Origin: Marinobacter sp.
GTDB lineage: Bacteria; Pseudomonadota; Gammaproteobacteria; Pseudomonadales; Oleiphilaceae
DNA: 64,000 nt
Assembly: GCA_022565395.1 (NCBI GenBank)
Contig: JAIUMV010000016.1
Coordinates: forward strand, 1 to 64,000
Direction: 5' to 3'
This document shows positions 7,342 through 17,546 of the stretch, in pieces. Numbering within the stretch: position 1 is the first letter of the stretch; each line of letters begins with the position of its first letter. Below the pieces are notes generated by a model. The model saw only the letters and a program-made list of their open reading frames with translations, was not told the DNA's origin and did not search any database. The position numbers and the translations under genes were made by a program.

Positions 7342-9358
7342 ATAACCCCAGGTCGCCCAACAGCGCTTTGAGGGTGGCCTTGCCCCGTTTCTGGTTGGCT
7401 TCCTTGTCCAGGTCGCCGACCCCTTCCCAGATCACGTCTTCTTCCGGCAGTTCATCCAGAAAGCGGCTGGGTATGGTTTCCATTTTCTCGCCGTATTGCT
7501 TGCGTTGAGCGGAGTAGGTCATGGCCAGGGTTTCCCGGGCGCGGGTAATGCCCACGTACATCAGCCGGCGCTCCTCTTCCACGTCACCGGACTCGATGCT
7601 GGAGCGATGGGGCAGGATTTCTTCCTCCAGGCCCATGATGAACACGTGAGGGAACTCAAGGCCCTTGGAGGCGTGCAGGGTTAACAGCTGTACTTTGTCG
7701 CTGTCGTCCTCCTCGGCCTGCTGTTCCAGCATGTCCCGCAGTACCAGTTTGGTGATGGCATCCTCCACACCAATTTCATCCGCGGTGCCGCGGCCATCCT
7801 CCAGCATACGGCGGATGGACTCCACCAGGTACCAGACGTTATCCATCCGCCGCTCTGCCTGCTTGGGGGAGCCGGAGTGTTCATGCAGCCATTCTTCGTA
7901 TTCGATGTCGGTGAACAGTTGTTTGATCACCGGCACCGGGTCTTCCTGATGCAGGCGCTGGCAAGTGCGCTCCACCCAATTGGCAAAGCGCCGCAGTTTG
8001 TCCAGCCCCCGCTCGGGTACGTGGGCTTCCGCCCCCATATCCCCCAGGGAGCGGAACAGGCTCACCTTGCGGCTGCGGGCGTAATGGCTCAGCTGCTCCA
8101 GCGTCTTGGGGCCGATCTCCCGTCGCGGTACATTGACCACTCGCAAAAAAGCCGCGTCATCGTCGGGATTTACCAGTAGCCGCAGATAGCCCATGGCGTC
8201 CTTGATCTCGCCGCGGGAAAAAAACGACTGGCCGCCGGAGATGTGGTAAGGAATCTGGTAGGCCTGCAGCTTCACCTCCAGTAACCGGGACTGGTGGTTG
8301 CCCCGGTACAGCACGGCAAAGTCCCGGAAGGTGAGCCCCTGCTTGAGCTTGCGGTCCAGTATTTCCGTGGCAACCCGTTCCGCCTCGGCATCTTCGTTGC
8401 GGCAGCGCAGCACCCGCAGCTCTTCCCCGACGGCGTGCTCACTCCACAGGGCTTTTTCGAAAACGTGGGGATTATTGGCAATGACCGTGTTGGCGGCTTT
8501 CAGGATCCGGCTGGTGGAGCGGTAGTTCTGTTCCAGCTTGATGATTTTCAGGCTGGGAAAATCCGCTTTTAGTTGTACCAGGTTTTCTGGCCTCGCGCCG
8601 CGCCAGGCATAGATGGACTGGTCATCATCCCCGACCACGGTGAAGGCGGCCCGTTGCGCCACCAGCAGTTTGACCAGGGCGTATTGGCAAAGGTTGGTAT
8701 CCTGGTATTCGTCCACCAGCAGGTAACGAATCTTGCGCTGCCACTTTGCCAGTACGTCAGGCATGTCCCGGAACAGCTGCACCGGCAGCAGAATCAGGTC
8801 ATCAAAATCCACTGCGTTGTAGGCTTTCAGGTATTCGCAATAGCGTTGGTAGACCAGAGCGATGCGCTGCTCCCGCTCGTCAGCCGCTTTGCTGAGGGCG
8901 TGGCCCGGTGCCAGCATGGCGTTTTTCCAGTTGGAAATGACCATCTGCACATCATTGAGCTCATCGCCTGCCTCGGTGCTGCCCTCCTGAAACATCAGGT
9001 CCTGCAACAGGGCCTTGGCGTCTTCTGCATCAAAAATGGTAAAGCCGGGGTGGTAACCCAGGTGGGCGTGCTCTTCGCGGATAATGGTCAAGCCCAGGTT
9101 ATGGAAGGTACAGACCGTGAGGCCACGGGCCTGCTTGCGGTCCACCAGCTTGCTGACCCGCTCTTTCATTTCCCGGGCGGCTTTGTTGGTGAAGGTAACG
9201 GCGGCGATATGACGCCCGGGAATGCCGACCTGTTCAATCAGATAGGCGAGCTTGCGTGTTATAACGCTGGTCTTGCCGCTGCCCGCCCCGGCCAGTACCA
9301 GCAAGGGACCATCGACGTAATGAACGGCATCACGCTGGCGGGGGTTGAGTTGAGCCAC
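7340..9358 (-). CDS. rep: ATP-dependent DNA helicase Rep
   Basis: A 672-residue superfamily 1A 3'-5' helicase that clears proteins from DNA ahead of the replication fork. The motifs appear in order: Q-motif LNPRQRDAV, Walker A AGAGSGKT (about residues 24-31), Ia [58 protein letters not shown] and [11 protein letters not shown]. The length equals E. coli Rep (673) and is shorter than UvrD, and the C-terminus lacks the UvrD tudor-like extension. It stands alone, facing the cytochrome gene. Confidence 0.95.
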   Translation of the reverse strand: MAQLNPRQRDAVHYVDGPLLVLAGAGSGKTSVITRKLAYLIEQVGIPGRHIAAVTFTNKAAREMKERVSKLVDRKQARGLTVCTFHNLGLTIIREEHAHLGYHPGFTIFDAEDAKALLQDLMFQEGSTEAGDELNDVQMVISNWKNAMLAPGHALSKAADEREQRIALVYQRYCEYLKAYNAVDFDDLILLPVQLFRDMPDVLAKWQRKIRYLLVDEYQDTNLCQYALVKLLVAQRAAFTVVGDDDQSIYAWRGARPENLVQLKADFPSLKIIKLEQNYRSTSRILKAANTVIANNPHVFEKALWSEHAVGEELRVLRCRNEDAEAERVATEILDRKLKQGLTFRDFAVLYRGNHQSRLLEVKLQAYQIPYHISGGQSFFSRGEIKDAMGYLRLLVNPDDDAAFLRVVNVPRREIGPKTLEQLSHYARSRKVSLFRSLGDMGAEAHVPERGLDKLRRFANWVERTCQRLHQEDPVPVIKQLFTDIEYEEWLHEHSGSPKQAERRMDNVWYLVESIRRMLEDGRGTADEIGVEDAITKLVLRDMLEQQAEEDDSDKVQLLTLHASKGLEFPHVFIMGLEEEILPHRSSIESGDVEEERRLMYVGITRARETLAMTYSAQRKQYGEKMETIPSRFLDELPEEDVIWEGVGDLDKEANQKRGKATLKALLGDLGL

Positions 9359-9482
9359 AAATTACCTGCAACCGTTGGACAAGGGCGAATTATTTTACCC
9401 TAGAGCGGGCCCCATATCTGCCTTCCTGTGCTTAAATAAAGGGACTGTAAGAACGGATGCAATGCTCGAGGAAGGAAGAGTT

Positions 9483-11207
9483 ATGGAGCCCGCCGCCACG
9501 CACATCAGATTACTGGTTCTGACGCCGGAACATTGTGACTTCCTGTGGTACCAGGCTTTGCTTAAAGGGCAGAGCGAGTTCAGTGCGGATCTGACCTGGT
9601 GCCCAGATGCGACTGACTGTGAAGACCTGATCAGTAACACCCAGTTTGATCTGATCTTGTGGGATGTCGCCCTGTTTGGTGGCACTGAGCTGGCGTTTCT
9701 GCAGTATCTCCAGGTAGCCAGCGATGACCGGCCCATCATTGCGTTGGGTGCCGAGACGGGTGCCCATCGTCTGCTGTTTCTCAAGCGCAACGGCGCGGCG
9801 GATTATCTGCCCAAAGGTACATTGGACGCCCATGGCCTGTGGCGTGCGATTGGCTGTGCCTGGTATCGCCGGCAACTGCAGGAAAGCAATCAGGGGCAGT
9901 TGGGGCGTGAGGTGGCTAGCGGTTTCATTAACCGTGACCTGTTTTTCGATCGCCTGGAGCAGGCTCTGCTGCGTGCCTCCAGGGGGCGCTACCGGTTGGC
10001 ACTGCTGGACCTTAACCTGAACGACTTCCGCATGGTCAACGAGACCCTGGGCTACCACATGGCAGACCAGTTAATCCTCAAGCTCGCGGAACGGTTGCGC
10101 CAGGCCCTTCGGCGCACGGATTCGCTGATGCGGGTGGGCGGCGATGAGTTTGCCATCATCATTGAGCGTTTTGAGGACTCAGTGGATGTGGCCCGGATCA
10201 TCCGCAATCTGGTGAGCGTTCTGGCAGACCCCATCCTGCTGGAAGGCCGCAGTGTGGCGGTGACGGCCAGTATCGGCGTGGCCACCTATCCGGAAGCCAG
10301 CGACAGCGCCGAGGTGCTGATGCGCCGCGCCAACCGGGCCATGTTTGAGGCCAAGCGGGATACCGGGACCAGCTACCGTTTCTACAATCAGCAGTTGCAC
10401 AGTTCGGTGGGTCACCAGTTGCAGCTGGAGGCTGATCTGCGCTCGGCGCTGCGGGCCGGGGAGCTGGAGCTCTATTACCAGCCCCGTATTGATCTGATCA
10501 GTGATGAAGTGCGGGGTGTGGAGTGCCTGCTACGCTGGAATCATCCCAAGCGCGGGCTGATTCCGCCGGATGAATTTATCCCTGCGGCAGAACGCAGCGG
10601 TCTTATCGTCCCGATAGGCTATTGGGTTATCGAACAGGCCTGCGCCCGGCTGCGGGAAGCGCATCAGCAGGGTTATCCGGGCCTGGTGTTCGCGGTGAAC
10701 CTGTCATTTCGTCAGTTCCATGACCGCAAAATGACGGAAACCATCTTCCGTATCATCTATAACGCCAATATTGATACCAGCCTGCTGGAGCTGGAGCTGA
10801 CGGAGAGTGCCATGATGCATGATCCGGACTACGCGCAGCGCTGTCTGCGGGAGCTGAACCAACTGGGGATCAGCTTTGCGCTGGATGACTTTGGCACTGG
10901 CTTTTCCTCCCTCAGCAACTTGCAGCATCTGCCCATCTCGCTGGTGAAAATCGACAAATCGTTTGTGCAGGAGCTGGGCCAGTCAGGGGATGCAGAGCAC
11001 ATCATTCGGGCCATCATCAGTTTGGCCCACAGCCTCCATATGAGTGTCGTGGCTGAGGGGGTGGAAACCGAGTCGCAGCTGGAATTCCTGCGGGAGCAGC
11101 ACTGCGATGAAGTGCAGGGCTACCACTTCGCCCGCCCCATGCCCTGGCAGCACCTGTTGGACTTTCTCGCCGAACGAAACCGCCAACTCACTTGCATGCA
11201 GCAGTGA
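9483..11207 (+). CDS. GGDEF-EAL c-di-GMP enzyme with N-terminal receiver-like domain
   Basis: A 574-residue protein. Residues 1-140 look like a receiver fold ([10 protein letters not shown] at the phosphoacceptor position), residues about 155-310 are GGDEF and 325-570 EAL. The diguanylate cyclase motif is intact (MRVGGDEFA) with an RxxD inhibitory site (RRTD) before it. The EAL half keeps ECLLR, the NLS asparagine, ELTES, DDFGTG, KIDKSF, AEGVE and the [10 protein letters not shown] glutamine, so both activities are possible. The start at 9483 has GAGGAAGGAAG upstream; an earlier in-frame start at 9375 would add a poorly conserved leader. The target process is unknown. Confidence 0.88.
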   Translation: MEPAATHIRLLVLTPEHCDFLWYQALLKGQSEFSADLTWCPDATDCEDLISNTQFDLILWDVALFGGTELAFLQYLQVASDDRPIIALGAETGAHRLLFLKRNGAADYLPKGTLDAHGLWRAIGCAWYRRQLQESNQGQLGREVASGFINRDLFFDRLEQALLRASRGRYRLALLDLNLNDFRMVNETLGYHMADQLILKLAERLRQALRRTDSLMRVGGDEFAIIIERFEDSVDVARIIRNLVSVLADPILLEGRSVAVTASIGVATYPEASDSAEVLMRRANRAMFEAKRDTGTSYRFYNQQLHSSVGHQLQLEADLRSALRAGELELYYQPRIDLISDEVRGVECLLRWNHPKRGLIPPDEFIPAAERSGLIVPIGYWVIEQACARLREAHQQGYPGLVFAVNLSFRQFHDRKMTETIFRIIYNANIDTSLLELELTESAMMHDPDYAQRCLRELNQLGISFALDDFGTGFSSLSNLQHLPISLVKIDKSFVQELGQSGDAEHIIRAIISLAHSLHMSVVAEGVETESQLEFLREQHCDEVQGYHFARPMPWQHLLDFLAERNRQLTCMQQ

Positions 11208-11293
11208 GCCGCTGTACTTTTGCGCTTCTGTCTCCCGATAGCGGCCCTGGCCGCTGTCGCGTCTTATCGACTGATTGATGACTTCGAGGTTGC

Positions 11294-13630
11294 ATGAACA
11301 GCATTTTCCAGCGAATTGCCGATGAACTGGGTGTCCGTGAGGTTCAGGTCAGCGCTACCGTAGCGCTACTGGATGAGGGCGCCACGGTGCCGTTTATCGC
11401 CCGCTACCGGAAGGAAGTTACCGGCTCGCTGGATGACAGCCAGTTACGGACCCTGGAAGAGCGCCTGCGCTACCTGCGGGAACTGGAAGACCGGCGTGCC
11501 ACCATCCTCAACAGTGTTGAAGAGCAGGGCAAGCTGACGGATGAACTGCGGGCGGCCATCACCAGTGCAGACACCAAAAACCGCCTGGAAGACCTCTACC
11601 TGCCCTATAAGCCCAAGCGTCGCACCAAGGGGCAGATTGCTATCGAGGCTGGTCTCGAACCTCTGGCGGACAGCCTGTTCAATGACCCAACCCAGGACCC
11701 GGAAGCGCTGGCGACCGGTTACCTGAACCCGGACGCGGGCTTTGCCGACACCAAAGCGGTGCTGGACGGCGCCAAGTACATTCTGATGGAGCGCTTTGCT
11801 GAAGACGCCGAACTGCTGGGCCGACTGCGTGATTACCTCTGGCAGGAAGCTACACTCAAGGTGTCGGTCATTGAGGGTAAAGAGGCTGAAGGTGCCAAGT
11901 TCCGTGACTACTTTGATCATGCCGAGCCCCTGAACAAGGTGCCCTCACACCGGGCACTGGCGATTCTGCGGGGACGCAATGAAGGTGTGCTGAACTTCGC
12001 CCTGGTGGTGGGGGACGAAGAAGCCAGCCGCACCCAGCCCCATCCAGCCGAGCAGCGTATTGCCGCCCACTGGCAGATTCGTGATCAGGGCCGGGCTGCA
12101 GACAAATGGCTGAGCGAAGTGGTGCGCTGGACCTGGCGGGTGAAGCTGTCCACCCATCTGGAAACGGAATTGATGGCACGGGTACGGGAAGCCGCCGAGG
12201 AAGAGGCCATCAAGGTATTTGCCAACAACCTCAAAGACCTGCTGTTGCTGGCCCCTGCGGGGCCGCGCCCGACCCTGGGCCTTGACCCCGGCCTACGCAC
12301 CGGCGTCAAGGTGGCGGTCATCGACGCTACCGGTCAGGTGGTGGATCATGGTGCCATCTACCCCCATGCCCCGAAAAATCAGTGGGACCGCTCCATTGAA
12401 CAGCTGGCGGTATGGTGCCGCAAGCACCGTATTGAGCTGATTGCCATCGGCAACGGCACGGCGTCCCGGGAAACGGAAAAGCTGGCGGCTGATCTGATAA
12501 AGCGCTACCCGGAACTGAACCTGGCCCGTATCGTGGTGAGCGAATCCGGGGCATCCATCTACTCCGCGTCAGAATTCGCCTCCCGCGAACTGCCCGACCT
12601 GGATGTCACCATCCGCGGTGCCGTGTCCATTGCCCGGCGCCTGCAGGACCCACTGGCAGAGCTGGTGAAAATCGAGCCCAAATCTATCGGCGTGGGCCAG
12701 TACCAGCATGACGTGTCCCAGGTGCAACTGGCTCGCAGTCTGGATGCGGTGGTGGAAGACTGTGTAAACGGTGTGGGGGTGGACCTGAACACCGCCTCCG
12801 TGCCCCTGCTGGCTAGGGTCGCCGGTCTGAACCAGATCATTGCCCAGAATATTGTGGATTATCGCAGCCGCAGCGGCGGCTTCCGGAACCGCAAGCAGCT
12901 GCTGGACGTGGCCCGGCTGGGCGCCAAGACATACGAGCAGGCGGCAGGCTTCCTTCGTATTGCCGCCGGTGACAACCCCCTCGACCGCTCGTCGGTGCAT
13001 CCGGAAGCCTACAGCGTGGTGGAGGCCATTGCTGCCCGCAACGCTCGCCAGGTGGGGGACGTTGTCGGCGATACGGCCTTCCTGCGCAGCCTCAACCCCA
13101 AAGACTATGTGACCGAACAGTTTGGCCTGCCCACCGTCAAGGACATCATCGCCGAGCTGGAGAAGCCCGGTCGTGACCCCCGGCCAGAGTTCCGCTTCGC
13201 CGCCTTTGAAGAAGGGGTGGAAACCCTGGCAGACCTCAAGCCCGGTATGGTGCTGGAAGGTTCAGTGACCAACGTTACCAACTTTGGCGCCTTTGTGGAT
13301 ATTGGTGTTCATCAGGACGGTCTGGTGCATATTTCCGCTCTGTCTCATGAGTTCGTCAAAGATCCCCGTGAGGTGGTGAAAACCGGCGACATCGTCAAGG
13401 TTAAAGTGATGGAAGTGGATATTCCCCGCAAGCGGATTGGTTTGAGCATGCGGCTGGATGACCAGCCCGGCGAGGATCGCCGTAACGCCGGTCGCGACAG
13501 CAAGCCCCGCGCCGCCAGTGGCGGTGAGCGCCGTGCCAGCCGGCCGGCACAGACTCAGCCCGCTGGCCAGGGCGCCATGGCCGGCGCTCTGGCGCAGGCA
13601 TTGGCGTCTGCCCGCAACAACCGTCGATAA
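11294..13630 (+). CDS. tex: Tex-family RNA-binding transcription accessory protein
   Basis: A 778-residue cytoplasmic nucleic-acid-binding protein, the bacterial relative of Spt6, conserved and linked to transcription and stress tolerance. The order is Tex N-terminal helical domain (1-190), YqgF/RNase H-like domain beginning at GLDPGLRTG (about 328), helix-hairpin-helix region ([10 protein letters not shown], about 495-560) and an S1 domain (about 655-725, [16 protein letters not shown]). It ends in a basic, Arg-rich tail. Length and order match the family. gshA starts 11 bases downstream, so the two are probably co-transcribed. Confidence 0.95.
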   Translation: MNSIFQRIADELGVREVQVSATVALLDEGATVPFIARYRKEVTGSLDDSQLRTLEERLRYLRELEDRRATILNSVEEQGKLTDELRAAITSADTKNRLEDLYLPYKPKRRTKGQIAIEAGLEPLADSLFNDPTQDPEALATGYLNPDAGFADTKAVLDGAKYILMERFAEDAELLGRLRDYLWQEATLKVSVIEGKEAEGAKFRDYFDHAEPLNKVPSHRALAILRGRNEGVLNFALVVGDEEASRTQPHPAEQRIAAHWQIRDQGRAADKWLSEVVRWTWRVKLSTHLETELMARVREAAEEEAIKVFANNLKDLLLLAPAGPRPTLGLDPGLRTGVKVAVIDATGQVVDHGAIYPHAPKNQWDRSIEQLAVWCRKHRIELIAIGNGTASRETEKLAADLIKRYPELNLARIVVSESGASIYSASEFASRELPDLDVTIRGAVSIARRLQDPLAELVKIEPKSIGVGQYQHDVSQVQLARSLDAVVEDCVNGVGVDLNTASVPLLARVAGLNQIIAQNIVDYRSRSGGFRNRKQLLDVARLGAKTYEQAAGFLRIAAGDNPLDRSSVHPEAYSVVEAIAARNARQVGDVVGDTAFLRSLNPKDYVTEQFGLPTVKDIIAELEKPGRDPRPEFRFAAFEEGVETLADLKPGMVLEGSVTNVTNFGAFVDIGVHQDGLVHISALSHEFVKDPREVVKTGDIVKVKVMEVDIPRKRIGLSMRLDDQPGEDRRNAGRDSKPRAASGGERRASRPAQTQPAGQGAMAGALAQALASARNNRR

Positions 13631-13641
13631 GGGGTTCAGGC

Positions 13642-15192
13642 ATGGGTGATTCCCGTCTGCAGTTGTTTCAGCAGTTCTCCACCAGTCAGTGGGATGGCTT
13701 TCGCAAAGGCGTGGAGAAGGAAGGCCTGCGGGTGGATCAGGACGGTTTTATCGCCCAGACCCCACACCCGCGCAGCCTGGGATCAACCCTGACCCATCCG
13801 CAGATCACCACGGATTACTCCGAGGCGCTGCTGGAGTTGATAACCCCGGTCTATGACAGCACCGCCAAGGTGATGGCCGCGCTGCAGGACGTGCATGCCT
13901 TTGTGCAGGAAGCACTGGGGGACGAAGTGCTCTGGGCGGCGAGCATGCCTTGCCGTCTGGCGGGCGACGCCAGTATCCCCATTGCAGAGTACGGCAGCTC
14001 CAATATTGGCCGTCTCAAGCATGTTTACCGTCAGGGGCTGGCAGTACGCTATGGCCGTATGATGCAAAGCATCGCTGGCGCCCATTACAACGTATCCCTG
14101 CCGGACAGCTTCTGGCAGCAATGGCAGCAGGCCCTCGGCTATACCGGCAGCCTGCAGGACTTCAAATCAGAGCAGTACTTCTGGTTAATCCGTAACTTCC
14201 GTCGTCGCAGCTGGCTGCTGATGTATCTGTTTGGCGCCTCGCCCGCGCTGGACGCCAGTTTTGTGGCCGGGGTCAGTCATGGTCTTGCGCCCTGGTCTGC
14301 AGACACCTTCTACGGTGAGCATGCCACCTCGCTGCGCATGGGGGATCTGGGCTATCACAACAATGCTCAGGCCTCCCTGGACATCTGCTTCAATGATCTG
14401 AAGGGTTTCACTGATACCTTGGGCAAAGCCATTCATACACCCTGGCCAGCCTACGAAAAGCTCGGCATGACCCGGGACGGTGAGTTCATCCAGATCAACA
14501 CCAATATCCTGCAGATCGAGAACGAGTATTACAGCGCCATGCGCCCCAAACGCACCACCCTGCGGGGTGAGAAACCCATCCAGGCGCTCACCGCCCGGGG
14601 GGTGGAGTATGTGGAAGTGCGCTGCCTGGATCTGGACCCCTTCTCGCCAGTGGGTGTCAGCGCCGCGCAACTGGACTTCCTCGACCTGTTCCTGCTGGAC
14701 TGCCTGCTGGCAGACAGCCCGGTGATTGCGGATTGCGAATGCAGTCGCCTGGATGGCAACTACAAGCGGGTGGTTGCCGAAGGCCGTCAGCCTGACCTTA
14801 CTGTGCAGTTGGCAGATGAGGCACTGCCCCTGGCCGATGCTGCCAACCGCCTGCTGGACAGAACAGAAGTCCTGGCGGAGCAACTGGACCAGTGGTGCGG
14901 TGGCCAGACCTACCGCCAGGCGGTGGCTGCGCAACGGGCCAAGGTGATGAATACGGCGGATGTCCCGTCAGCCAAGGTGCTCGCTGCCATGCACGCCAGC
15001 GGCAAAGGCCATGTGGACTGGAGCCTCGACATATCCCGCAATCACCAGCAACACCTGCGCCAGCGCGGCCTGACACCAGAGCGCCGCGACAGCTACAAAG
15101 CCATGGCCGCCGCCTCCTGGCAGGAGCAGGAAGCCCTTGAGCGCAGCGATACTCAGCCGTTCGAAGAGTTCCTCACCCAGTACAGCGCTTAA
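13642..15192 (+). CDS. gshA: Glutamate-cysteine ligase
   Basis: A 516-residue class I (proteobacterial) glutamate-cysteine ligase, the ATP-dependent first and limiting step of glutathione synthesis. The length is near E. coli GshA (518). The N-terminus has GVEKEGLRVDQDG, the metal and glutamate binding strand, followed by the STLTHPQITTDYSEALLEL block with conserved acidic ligands, and later PLRPKRTT-like (AMRPKRTTLRG) and VEVRCLDLDP motifs. It sits 11 bases after tex. A hairpin without a T-run follows. Confidence 0.96.
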   Translation: MGDSRLQLFQQFSTSQWDGFRKGVEKEGLRVDQDGFIAQTPHPRSLGSTLTHPQITTDYSEALLELITPVYDSTAKVMAALQDVHAFVQEALGDEVLWAASMPCRLAGDASIPIAEYGSSNIGRLKHVYRQGLAVRYGRMMQSIAGAHYNVSLPDSFWQQWQQALGYTGSLQDFKSEQYFWLIRNFRRRSWLLMYLFGASPALDASFVAGVSHGLAPWSADTFYGEHATSLRMGDLGYHNNAQASLDICFNDLKGFTDTLGKAIHTPWPAYEKLGMTRDGEFIQINTNILQIENEYYSAMRPKRTTLRGEKPIQALTARGVEYVEVRCLDLDPFSPVGVSAAQLDFLDLFLLDCLLADSPVIADCECSRLDGNYKRVVAEGRQPDLTVQLADEALPLADAANRLLDRTEVLAEQLDQWCGGQTYRQAVAAQRAKVMNTADVPSAKVLAAMHASGKGHVDWSLDISRNHQQHLRQRGLTPERRDSYKAMAAASWQEQEALERSDTQPFEEFLTQYSA

Positions 15193-15206
15193 CCCTCTTC
15201 AGTAAA

Positions 15207-15228
15207 GCCAGGCCCTGAAGGGCCTGGC
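15207..15228 (+). terminator. Hairpin downstream of gshA
   Basis: GCCAGGCCC, loop TGAA, GGGCCTGGC: nine perfect pairs starting 14 bases after the gshA stop. The following bases (GCCTCTCACT) are not a T-run, so it may protect the mRNA end or need Rho. Confidence 0.55.
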
Positions 15229-15290
15229 GCCTCTCACTAAAAGCAGTTCACGGAACATGTGGACTTGCCGCACAGTTTTTAAACAAGTTT

Positions 15291-15319
15291 TTGTCATCTC
15301 GGGCTGCTATTGTTAAGTT
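15291..15319 (+). promoter_or_regulatory. Possible rmf promoter
   Basis: TTGTCA and TAAGTT are separated by 17 bases, about 70 bases before the rmf start. The -35 is good and the -10 moderate. Confidence 0.35.
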
Positions 15320-15387
15320 CTGTTGCGTGGCGTTACAAATCGCATCAGGGCGAGTTCGGCATTCCGTCAGGGCAGGGAGGGCCAGTT

Positions 15388-15603
15388 ATGGCCAGAGATA
15401 TCAAGTTGGGCTGGGATATAGAGGCATTAAACAAGGCCTACCGCCAGGGTTACCTGTCCGGTGTCATGGGTATGGGCCGGGAGCGCTGCCCCTACCGGGG
15501 CGAGGTGGTGATTGCCGCCTGGGAAGCGGGCTGGGAAGATGGTGCCCAGGACTTTGCCGAGGGCAAGGGCGGCGATAACAGCACGTTTGCCGATATCGCC
15601 TGA
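15388..15603 (+). CDS. rmf: Ribosome modulation factor
   Basis: A 71-residue Rmf-family protein, which promotes pairing of idle 70S ribosomes into 100S dimers in stationary phase. The family core is visible: AYRQGYLSGVMGMGRERCPY followed by a tryptophan helix (AAWEAGWEDG). The start at 15388 has AGGGAGG upstream; a longer in-frame start at 15310 would add 26 residues without family character. It is longer than E. coli Rmf (55) and has an acidic C-terminal tail (about residues 53-71), in line with pseudomonad forms of about 70 residues. Confidence 0.88.
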   Translation: MARDIKLGWDIEALNKAYRQGYLSGVMGMGRERCPYRGEVVIAAWEAGWEDGAQDFAEGKGGDNSTFADIA

Positions 15604-15618
15604 TTCACGCCCGCAGGT

Positions 15619-16044
15619 CTAGCGTTGCACCACAAAGGTGGTGAACAGCACATCATCGATGGTGGCCTCAGTGCGCTCGCTGGCCAGTACCTCGTTCAGC
15701 GCTTCCATTATGCGAAGTCGCAGAGCATCCTGCCCTTCGCTGCCAGACAGCGCATCCACCGATGGCTCTGCCATCAGCATCAGTACCGCATGACGTAACT
15801 GCGGCATATGAGTTCGCACCGCTTCCGCTGCTGCATCACTTGATACCCGCAAACTCAACTCTGCCCGCGCATAACTCAGGCGGATGGCGGGCTCACCAAT
15901 ATGGGTGATAAAGGCCGGGCTCATCTCCACATACTTGGTTATGGGGTTGGCCAGTGCCGGCATCGCAGCCATCAGGGCCAGCAGCATAAGCAGGCAGCGT
16001 GGGGAATTGTGTCCGGGTTTCCGTGTCATAGGCTTGCAGTTCAT
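15619..16044 (-). CDS. FliL-like flagellar basal body protein
   Basis: A 141-residue protein with a hydrophobic N-terminal segment (about 17-33, CLLMLLALMAAMPALA) that could be a signal peptide or anchor. The periplasmic domain has the FliL pattern: Y.E..PAF.TH.G....LSYARAELSLRV, then pairs of acidic helices and a final TTFVVQR strand like the FliL C-terminus. FliL binds the stator around the motor. It stands outside any flagellar operon, as does the pomAB pair at 23-25 kb; many pseudomonads carry a similar lone paralogue. An internal Met six residues on (16029) is an alternative start. Confidence 0.75.
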   Translation of the reverse strand: MNCKPMTRKPGHNSPRCLLMLLALMAAMPALANPITKYVEMSPAFITHIGEPAIRLSYARAELSLRVSSDAAAEAVRTHMPQLRHAVLMLMAEPSVDALSGSEGQDALRLRIMEALNEVLASERTEATIDDVLFTTFVVQR

Positions 16045-16164
16045 GGCTGTTTACGGTTTAGTGGCAACATTTAGCGACCAGAATAGCAGGCCCGTCGCTG
16101 GCCTGCAGCCAAAATCATCCCAAGGCCGCCATCCGGCCATTGAGACCACCCACCGAGGTATTGC

Positions 16165-16674
16165 GTGCCAAGCCGATTGATCTTTGCCAGTGTCTTTCTG
16201 TTGTGTGCCCTGCTGCTGGCGATTGCCTTCTACATGGAACATGTCATGGGCTTGGAGCCCTGCCCGCTGTGCTGGTTGCAGCGCTTCGCTTTTATGGCGG
16301 TGGGACTGGTTGCCCTGCTGGCGACCCTGCAGGGGCCCAAAGGCCTTGGCACGCGGATCTACGGCGGCTTTATGGCCCTGTTTGCTGGTGCGGGGCTGGC
16401 TCTGGCGGGCCGGCAGTTGTGGTTACAAAGCCTGCCTGAGGATCAGGTACCTGCCTGCGGTCCCTCCGTTGAATACATGCTGGATTTCATGCCCTGGTTT
16501 GAAGTGGCCCGCATCGCTCTGCAAGGCACGGGGGATTGCGCCAAGGTTATGTGGCGGTTTCTGGGTCTGAGTATCCCTGGCTGGACAGCGGTGTTTTTCA
16601 GTCTGGTGATTGTGCTCGGTATTGCGCTGGTGTTCGGCGCTTTCCGCCCCCGTCGCCAACGTCATATCCTCTAG
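16165..16674 (+). CDS. dsbB: Disulfide bond formation protein B
   Basis: A 169-residue inner-membrane quinone reductase that re-oxidises DsbA. There are four membrane helices. The first periplasmic loop carries CPLC (Cys33/Cys36), and the second carries the distant pair Cys98 and Cys125, equivalent to C104/C130 of E. coli. The conserved QR after CPLCW is present (quinone contact). The start is GTG at 16165 with GAGG six bases upstream. It lies divergent from the fliL-like gene and 71 bases before rsd. Confidence 0.95.
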   Translation: MPSRLIFASVFLLCALLLAIAFYMEHVMGLEPCPLCWLQRFAFMAVGLVALLATLQGPKGLGTRIYGGFMALFAGAGLALAGRQLWLQSLPEDQVPACGPSVEYMLDFMPWFEVARIALQGTGDCAKVMWRFLGLSIPGWTAVFFSLVIVLGIALVFGAFRPRRQRHIL

Positions 16675-16745
16675 GCTTGCTCCGGATAGCGGGCTTGGGT
16701 TACCTTGTTGGCTCATGAGAATAACAACAGAGTTGGAGACGCGTC

Positions 16746-17225
16746 ATGCTGGAAAACTGCCGTAATGCCAGAGAGCGCTGGGGTGGTGTAAGTGATCTGA
16801 TCGATCGTTGGTTGAAAGAGCGACAGGACCTGCTGGTGCAATACTGTGAGCTTTCCGGTGTGACGGACTTCTCCCAGCCGGCGGTTATTAAAGCAAGGCT
16901 TACTTCCATGTGCCAGGTGTTGATGGACTACGTGTCCGCCGGGCATTTTGAAGTCTACGAACAGCTGATCAGTGAAGCCCGTGAGTTTGATGATGGCGGC
17001 CTTGAACTGGCTGCCAAGTTGTACCCCCTTATTGAAGACACCACGGGTGTAGCCCTGGCGTTCAATGACCAGTTGGATAAGACCGGTGATAGCGAGGCGG
17101 ACATCCGTAGCTTGTTTGCGCAGCTGTCCGCTTTGGGTGAGGCGCTGGAAACCCGCTTCGGGCTGGAAGATATGCTGATCGAGAAGCTGCATAACGTGCA
17201 CGCCGATCAGGTTGCCGAGGCCTGA
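16746..17225 (+). CDS. rsd: Regulator of sigma D (Rsd/AlgQ)
   Basis: A 159-residue anti-sigma-70 factor. Rsd binds region 4 of RpoD and favours alternative sigma factors in stationary phase; in Pseudomonas the homologue AlgQ affects alginate and siderophore genes. The N-terminus LENC.NARERWGGVSDLIDRWL is the family signature, followed by the RQ.LL..YC.LSG segment and a helical bundle. GTTGGAGACGCGTC precedes the ATG. dsbB upstream on the same strand is also the usual Pseudomonas neighbour of algQ. A hairpin overlaps the stop codon. Confidence 0.92.
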   Translation: MLENCRNARERWGGVSDLIDRWLKERQDLLVQYCELSGVTDFSQPAVIKARLTSMCQVLMDYVSAGHFEVYEQLISEAREFDDGGLELAAKLYPLIEDTTGVALAFNDQLDKTGDSEADIRSLFAQLSALGEALETRFGLEDMLIEKLHNVHADQVAEA

Positions 17226-17240
17226 TTTCAGGCCTCGTTC
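17217..17240 (+). terminator. Hairpin at the end of rsd
   Basis: GAGGCCT (17217-17223) pairs with AGGCCTC (17230-17236) around six bases, followed by GTTCT. The stem includes the stop codon region. The T-run is short. Confidence 0.5.
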
Positions 17241-17546
17241 TCTGCAGTACCCATGTCCTTTCTTTAGGCTTTGCCCACCCGGCGTTCACTGCCTGGGCGG
17301 GCTAGCCAAATCATGTTTAATCCGCGTTTTTCCGAACCTGCCAAAGCGTTCTGAGGCTTTTCAGTAGAAGGGCGTCTCGCTCAGTGAAGGCGTTTGGATA
17401 GCCCCCTGGCAGGCAAAAACGGACCCGGCTGCTGGCAGATTCGGACGCTGACCTCCGGGGCGCTTGTGGTGCAAGGGATTTGATGTAATAAAGGGGTGTT
17501 TTCCCGGCCTCATGACAACAATAAAAGCCTTCATGAAGGAGCTGCG
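17237..17546. other. Non-coding region between rsd and the AraC regulator
   Basis: No gene is apparent. TTGTGG (17464-17469) and TAATAA (17486-17491), 16 bases apart, could be the promoter of the downstream regulator. The rest shows only weak self-complementarity. Confidence 0.35.
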